Assembly: GCA_002361955.1 (NCBI GenBank)
Contig: DESK01000014.1
Span: 1 to 18,014 of the forward strand
Reading direction: 5' to 3'
Source: Lachnospiraceae bacterium UBA3316
Lineage (GTDB): Bacteria; Bacillota; Clostridia; Lachnospirales; Lachnospiraceae
Length of the DNA stretch: 18,014 nucleotides
Both the position numbers and the translations under genes were made by a program. The notes beneath the pieces were generated by a model. That model ran no database searches, was not told the DNA's origin, and saw only the letters and a program-made list of their open reading frames with translations. Positions 15,424 through 18,014 of the stretch are shown here, piece by piece; position 1 is the first letter of the stretch; every line of letters begins with the position of its first letter.

Positions 15424-15433
15424 TATAGATTGT

Positions 15434-16456
15434 ATGATGAAACAGAGACGAGGAGAGCTTCTGCTTTTGCTGGCGCTGCTTTTGTGCCTGGGAGCAGGCG
15501 GGAAGGTATGTGCCGCTTCTGGCGGGAGCTTCTCACTGGTGGAGACTGTGAGGGAGCAGCCGGCCCGGGCAGGAAAATGGGTCAAAAATAAAAAGGGATA
15601 CCGGTTCCGCTACACAGAGACAAAGAAATACGCGAAGAATACTTGGCTGGCGGTGGGAAAATCGATCTACTTTGTGGATAAGAAGGGATACCGCGTCACA
15701 GGATTTAAAAAATATAAGAAAAACACCTACTATCTGGACGGGAAGGGGCGGCTGGTTCTGGGATGGAAGACCATAGGGGGCCGGCGCTATTATTTTTCGG
15801 AGGAAACGGGAGCCATGGCTGTCGGATGGAGTACGGTGAAAAAGAAGCAGTATTATTTCTCCGACACAGGGGAGATGCAGAAGGACATGTGGATCGGCGG
15901 CAGGCTTCTGGGAAAGAAGGGCGTTCTCCAGAAGGCAAAGAGGATTTTTGTGGGAGACTCCAGGACGGTAGGGCTTCAGCGGGCCGTGGGCACAGACACC
16001 GACGAATATATCGCCAAGTGGGGGCAGGGGTATGAATGGTTCGTCCAGACGGGCCGCCCCCGGCTTGAAAAGCTGCTGAAGCAGTATCCTTATTCTGCGG
16101 TGATCCTGAATCTTGGGATCAACGATATGGCCAATGTGGAGTCTTACGTCAGGGAGTATCAGGAGCTTTTTCTGGAGTATCCCAAGGCCAGGTTTTACTT
16201 TATGTCCCTCAACCCGGTGGAGGAGACTTTCCTGAAGGCCAGCGGCTACAGCGGCCGGGACAACGCCTCCATTGAGATTTTCAATGACAGGATGCATCAG
16301 GTTTTTGGCGCTTATTATCTCGATACATACCGCTGGATGATCGACCGGGAGTATGTGCTGGATCTTCCCCAGGGCCATGGGACGGTGGACGGGCTTCACT
16401 ATATCGATATCGTCTATCAGATGCTGTACAGCTACGCGGCGGCAAATGTGAAATAA
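15434..16456 (+). CDS. Secreted SGNH hydrolase with cell-wall-binding repeats
   Basis: A 340-residue exported protein. The signal peptide (~1-31) has an unusually leucine-rich core and ends VCAA. Residues ~50-165 contain about four or five aromatic repeats of the choline/cell-wall-binding type (for example YYLDGKGRLVLGWKTIG, and YYFS followed by a TG and GW). Residues ~170-340 form a compact SGNH domain: GDSR (Ser176), an intact GIND block with Asn230, and DGLH (Asp319, His322), with block-II Gly probably in KWGQGYEW. The whole catalytic set is present. The repeats should hold the enzyme on the bacterial surface, where it may remove ester groups from a wall polymer or glycan; the substrate is not evident. 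It is the last gene of the same-strand run starting with the ABC system, 66 bp after the DUF308 gene. No strong terminator follows it. Confidence 0.86.
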   Translation: MMKQRRGELLLLLALLLCLGAGGKVCAASGGSFSLVETVREQPARAGKWVKNKKGYRFRYTETKKYAKNTWLAVGKSIYFVDKKGYRVTGFKKYKKNTYYLDGKGRLVLGWKTIGGRRYYFSEETGAMAVGWSTVKKKQYYFSDTGEMQKDMWIGGRLLGKKGVLQKAKRIFVGDSRTVGLQRAVGTDTDEYIAKWGQGYEWFVQTGRPRLEKLLKQYPYSAVILNLGINDMANVESYVREYQELFLEYPKARFYFMSLNPVEETFLKASGYSGRDNASIEIFNDRMHQVFGAYYLDTYRWMIDREYVLDLPQGHGTVDGLHYIDIVYQMLYSYAAANVK

Positions 16457-16483
16457 TGTTTGATTATTTTGGAAAATACTTTT

Positions 16484-16510
16484 TGCGCCCGGGCTCTTGA
16501 CGCGGGCGCA
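16484..16510 (+). other. GC-rich hairpin containing the metK -35
   Basis: 8-bp stem TGCGCCCG/CGGGCGCA (16484-16491 with 16503-16510) and an 11-nt loop. The loop holds the -35 hexamer of the metK promoter. No T-run follows on the + strand. It could attenuate read-through from the SGNH gene or, as a DNA palindrome, be a protein site. Confidence 0.45.
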
Positions 16511-16525
16511 GAAATGCGTTATGTT
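16497..16525 (+). promoter_or_regulatory. Promoter of the metK riboswitch unit
   Basis: -35 TTGACG (16497-16502), 17-bp spacer, -10 TATGTT (16520-16525). The predicted start near 16532 sits just ahead of the riboswitch aptamer, as expected for an S-box leader. Confidence 0.7.
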
Positions 16526-16554
16526 ATTAGGCGTAAACTATATACATTTATTTT

Positions 16555-16651
16555 CTCTTATTCAGAGTGGTGGAGATACAAAGGATCTGTGAAGCCACGG
16601 CAACCCCCATGAGGAAGGTGCCAACCTGAGCGAGCAATCGAACAATAAGAG
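16555..16651 (+). promoter_or_regulatory. SAM-I (S-box) riboswitch aptamer
   Basis: P1 is CTCTTATT (16555-16562) with AATAAGAG (16644-16651), a perfect 8-bp helix. Inside lie the conserved S-box blocks: AGAGTGGTGGAG with kink-turn, GGATCTGTGAAGCCACGGCAACC, AAGGTGCCAACCTGAGCGAGC. S-adenosylmethionine binding stabilises P1 and, in this class, normally switches transcription off. It lies ahead of metK, whose product makes SAM, giving feedback control. Confidence 0.97.
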
Positions 16652-16675
16652 GATTTACTTATCGACAATGATAGG

Positions 16676-16701
16676 AGGTCCGCTTAGGCGGCCTTTTTTT
16701 T
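16676..16701 (+). terminator. Riboswitch-controlled intrinsic terminator
   Basis: Stem AGG-T-CCGC/GCGGCCT (16676-16683 with 16688-16694), with T16679 bulged and a TTAG loop, followed by eight T (16694-16701). This is the off-state of the SAM-I expression platform. The competing antiterminator can be drawn as TAAGAGGA (16646-16653, including the 3' strand of P1) with TCCGCTTA (16679-16686), seven pairs and one mismatch. Confidence 0.9.
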
Positions 16702-16706
16702 CGCTT

Positions 16707-16753
16707 AGTTACCCGGCTTTGTACCGGCAGAGCGGGGCTTTCGACAAGTAACT
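16707..16753 (+). other. Possible structured leader segment before metK
   Basis: AGTTAC (16707-16712) can pair with GTAACT (16748-16753), enclosing a CCGG/CCGG hairpin (around 16713-16727) and a small AGC/GCT hairpin (~16731-16739). The helices are short, so this could be chance. It lies after the terminator and 30 nt before the ribosome site. Confidence 0.25.
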
Positions 16754-16782
16754 CTTGGAATGAGAGAATATATCTATCAGAT

Positions 16783-16790
16783 AAAGGAGG
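16783..16790 (+). promoter_or_regulatory. Ribosome binding site fixing the metK start
   Basis: AAAGGAGG with 5-nt spacing to ATG 16796. The in-frame ATG at 16760 lies upstream of this site and would add twelve residues not found in MetK proteins. Confidence 0.9.
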
Positions 16791-16795
16791 ATTTC

Positions 16796-17983
16796 ATGGA
16801 GAAATTATTGTTTACTTCGGAATCAGTTACAGAGGGCCATCCTGATAAAATGTGCGACCAGATTTCCGACGCGATCCTGGACGCGCTTCTGGAGCAGGAT
16901 CCCGCAAGCCGGGTGGCCTGCGAGACGGCTACAACTACCGGCCTTGTGTTAGTTATGGGAGAGATCACCACAAAGGCTTATGTGGATATCCAGAAAATCG
17001 TGCGTGACACCGTGCGGGAGATCGGATACACCAGGGGAAAATACGGCTTTGACGCGGACACCTGCGGCGTGATCACAGCTATTGACGAGCAGTCTCCCGA
17101 TATCGCCATGGGTGTGGACAAGGCCCTGGAGGCCAAGGAGAATGAGATGTCCGACGAGGAGATCGAGGCCATCGGCGCAGGCGACCAGGGTATGATGTTC
17201 GGCTATGCCAGCAACGAGACGGAGGAGTATATGCCCTATCCGATCTCCCTGGCCCACAAGCTGGCTCTGCAGCTGACGAAAATCCGGAAGGACGGAACCC
17301 TTCCCTACCTGCGTCCTGACGGAAAGACTCAGGTGACAGTAGAATACGATGAAAACGGAAGACCTGCCCGCCTGGACGCGGTGGTGCTTTCTACCCAGCA
17401 TGACCCGGAGGTATCCCAGGAGCAGATTCATGAGGATATCAAAAAGTACGTGTTTGATGTGATCCTTCCCAAAGATATGGTGGACGGAGACACAAAGTTC
17501 TTCATCAATCCCACCGGGCGTTTCGTGATCGGAGGGCCTCACGGGGACAGCGGCCTGACCGGCCGTAAGATCATCGTGGATACCTACGGCGGCTATGCAA
17601 GGCACGGCGGCGGCGCGTTCTCCGGAAAGGACTGCACGAAGGTGGACCGTTCCGCAGCCTACGCAGCCCGCTATGTGGCAAAGAATCTTGTGGCGGCAGG
17701 GCTGGCGGACAAGTGTGAGATTCAGCTCTCCTATGCCATCGGCGTGGCAAGGCCCACTTCCATTATGGTGGACAGCTTCGGCACAGGAAAGCTTTCCGAT
17801 GAGAAGCTGACAGAGATCGTGCGGGAGAGCTTTGACCTGCGTCCCGCAGGCATTATCAAGATGCTGGATCTGCGCCGTCCCATCTACAAGCAGACGGCGG
17901 CATACGGCCACTTTGGACGGAACGACCTGGATCTTCCCTGGGAGAGACTGGACCGCGCAGAGGAACTGAAGAAATATTTATAA
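16796..17983 (+). CDS. metK: S-adenosylmethionine synthetase
   Basis: A 395-residue cytosolic enzyme that makes S-adenosylmethionine from methionine and ATP, releasing phosphate and pyrophosphate. The N-terminal LLFTSESVTEGHPDKMCDQ contains the ATP-binding HPD motif. GAGDQGMMFGYA (~126-137) is the family signature, and GGPHGDSGLTGRKIIVDTYG plus GGGAFSGKDCTKVDRSAAY form the second catalytic and metal/K+ site region. The three-domain length matches the family (about 380-400). The protein is complete. It is controlled by the SAM-I riboswitch and terminator in its 5' leader, so expression should rise when SAM falls. Its product is also the methyl donor for the RsmF enzyme upstream and the usual methyl donor in MetH reactivation. 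No co-transcribed partner is visible before the window ends. Confidence 0.98.
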   Translation: MEKLLFTSESVTEGHPDKMCDQISDAILDALLEQDPASRVACETATTTGLVLVMGEITTKAYVDIQKIVRDTVREIGYTRGKYGFDADTCGVITAIDEQSPDIAMGVDKALEAKENEMSDEEIEAIGAGDQGMMFGYASNETEEYMPYPISLAHKLALQLTKIRKDGTLPYLRPDGKTQVTVEYDENGRPARLDAVVLSTQHDPEVSQEQIHEDIKKYVFDVILPKDMVDGDTKFFINPTGRFVIGGPHGDSGLTGRKIIVDTYGGYARHGGGAFSGKDCTKVDRSAAYAARYVAKNLVAAGLADKCEIQLSYAIGVARPTSIMVDSFGTGKLSDEKLTEIVRESFDLRPAGIIKMLDLRRPIYKQTAAYGHFGRNDLDLPWERLDRAEELKKYL

Positions 17984-18014
17984 AGAAAGCCCCGGACGGC
18001 AGCCATGGCCCGGA

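Noticed and set aside
16461..16485. TATTTT/AAAATA palindrome followed by CTTTTT after the second SGNH gene as a terminator
   Set aside because: Only A-T pairs and a two- to four-base loop; too weak to call a terminator.
16949..17911. 320-residue open frame on the minus strand opposite metK
   Set aside because: metK is highly conserved and complete on the + strand; the antisense frame has no motif or plausible ribosome site context.
17984..18014. GC-rich tail after metK as a terminator
   Set aside because: The window ends before a complete stem or a T-run can be seen.

Overview
The window looks like chromosome from a Gram-positive gut anaerobe of the Clostridia, most probably a Lachnospiraceae member. 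The grounds are strong AGGAGG-type ribosome binding sites, moderately GC-rich coding sequence, a SAM-I (S-box) riboswitch ahead of metK, corrinoid-methyltransferase accessory genes, and secreted proteins built from BspA-type leucine-rich repeats, FIVAR-like helical modules, a dockerin and cell-wall-binding repeats. The species cannot be fixed from the sequence. All ten genes lie on the + strand. I saw no tRNA, rRNA, CRISPR, insertion sequence or phage gene.

Region 1 (1-2988) carries a methyl-corrinoid carrier protein followed 27 bp later by its reductive activator, an ASKHA/ferredoxin protein of the RACo type. The activator has an extra N-terminal domain that resembles the small MetH-activation-like proteins. 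The methyltransferase that loads the carrier is not in the window.

Region 2 (2989-7918) carries two exported proteins. The first is a 1223-residue multidomain protein with an apparently dead SGNH domain followed by an intact one, then helical repeats and a BspA-type repeat tail. It has a near-consensus promoter and a perfect 10-1-10 inverted repeat in its leader, and ends at a strong terminator. The second is a 281-residue protein made almost only of FIVAR-like modules and a complete type I dockerin, with no catalytic domain.

Region 3 (7919-16456) is a same-strand run, probably one or two operons: an ABC ATPase, a 1225-residue FtsX-type permease carrying a long extracytoplasmic coiled-coil hairpin, an RsmF-type rRNA cytosine methyltransferase, CutC, a six-helix DUF308/HdeD-like membrane protein, and a secreted SGNH hydrolase with cell-wall-binding repeats. 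The gene set mixes envelope functions with housekeeping.

Region 4 (16457-17983) is the methionine-cycle unit: promoter, SAM-I riboswitch, intrinsic terminator and metK. A plausible antiterminator pairing can be drawn.

No single wholly new system stands out. The most unusual items are the stand-alone FIVAR-dockerin protein, the active/dead tandem SGNH protein, the stalked FtsX-type permease and the activation-domain/RACo fusion.
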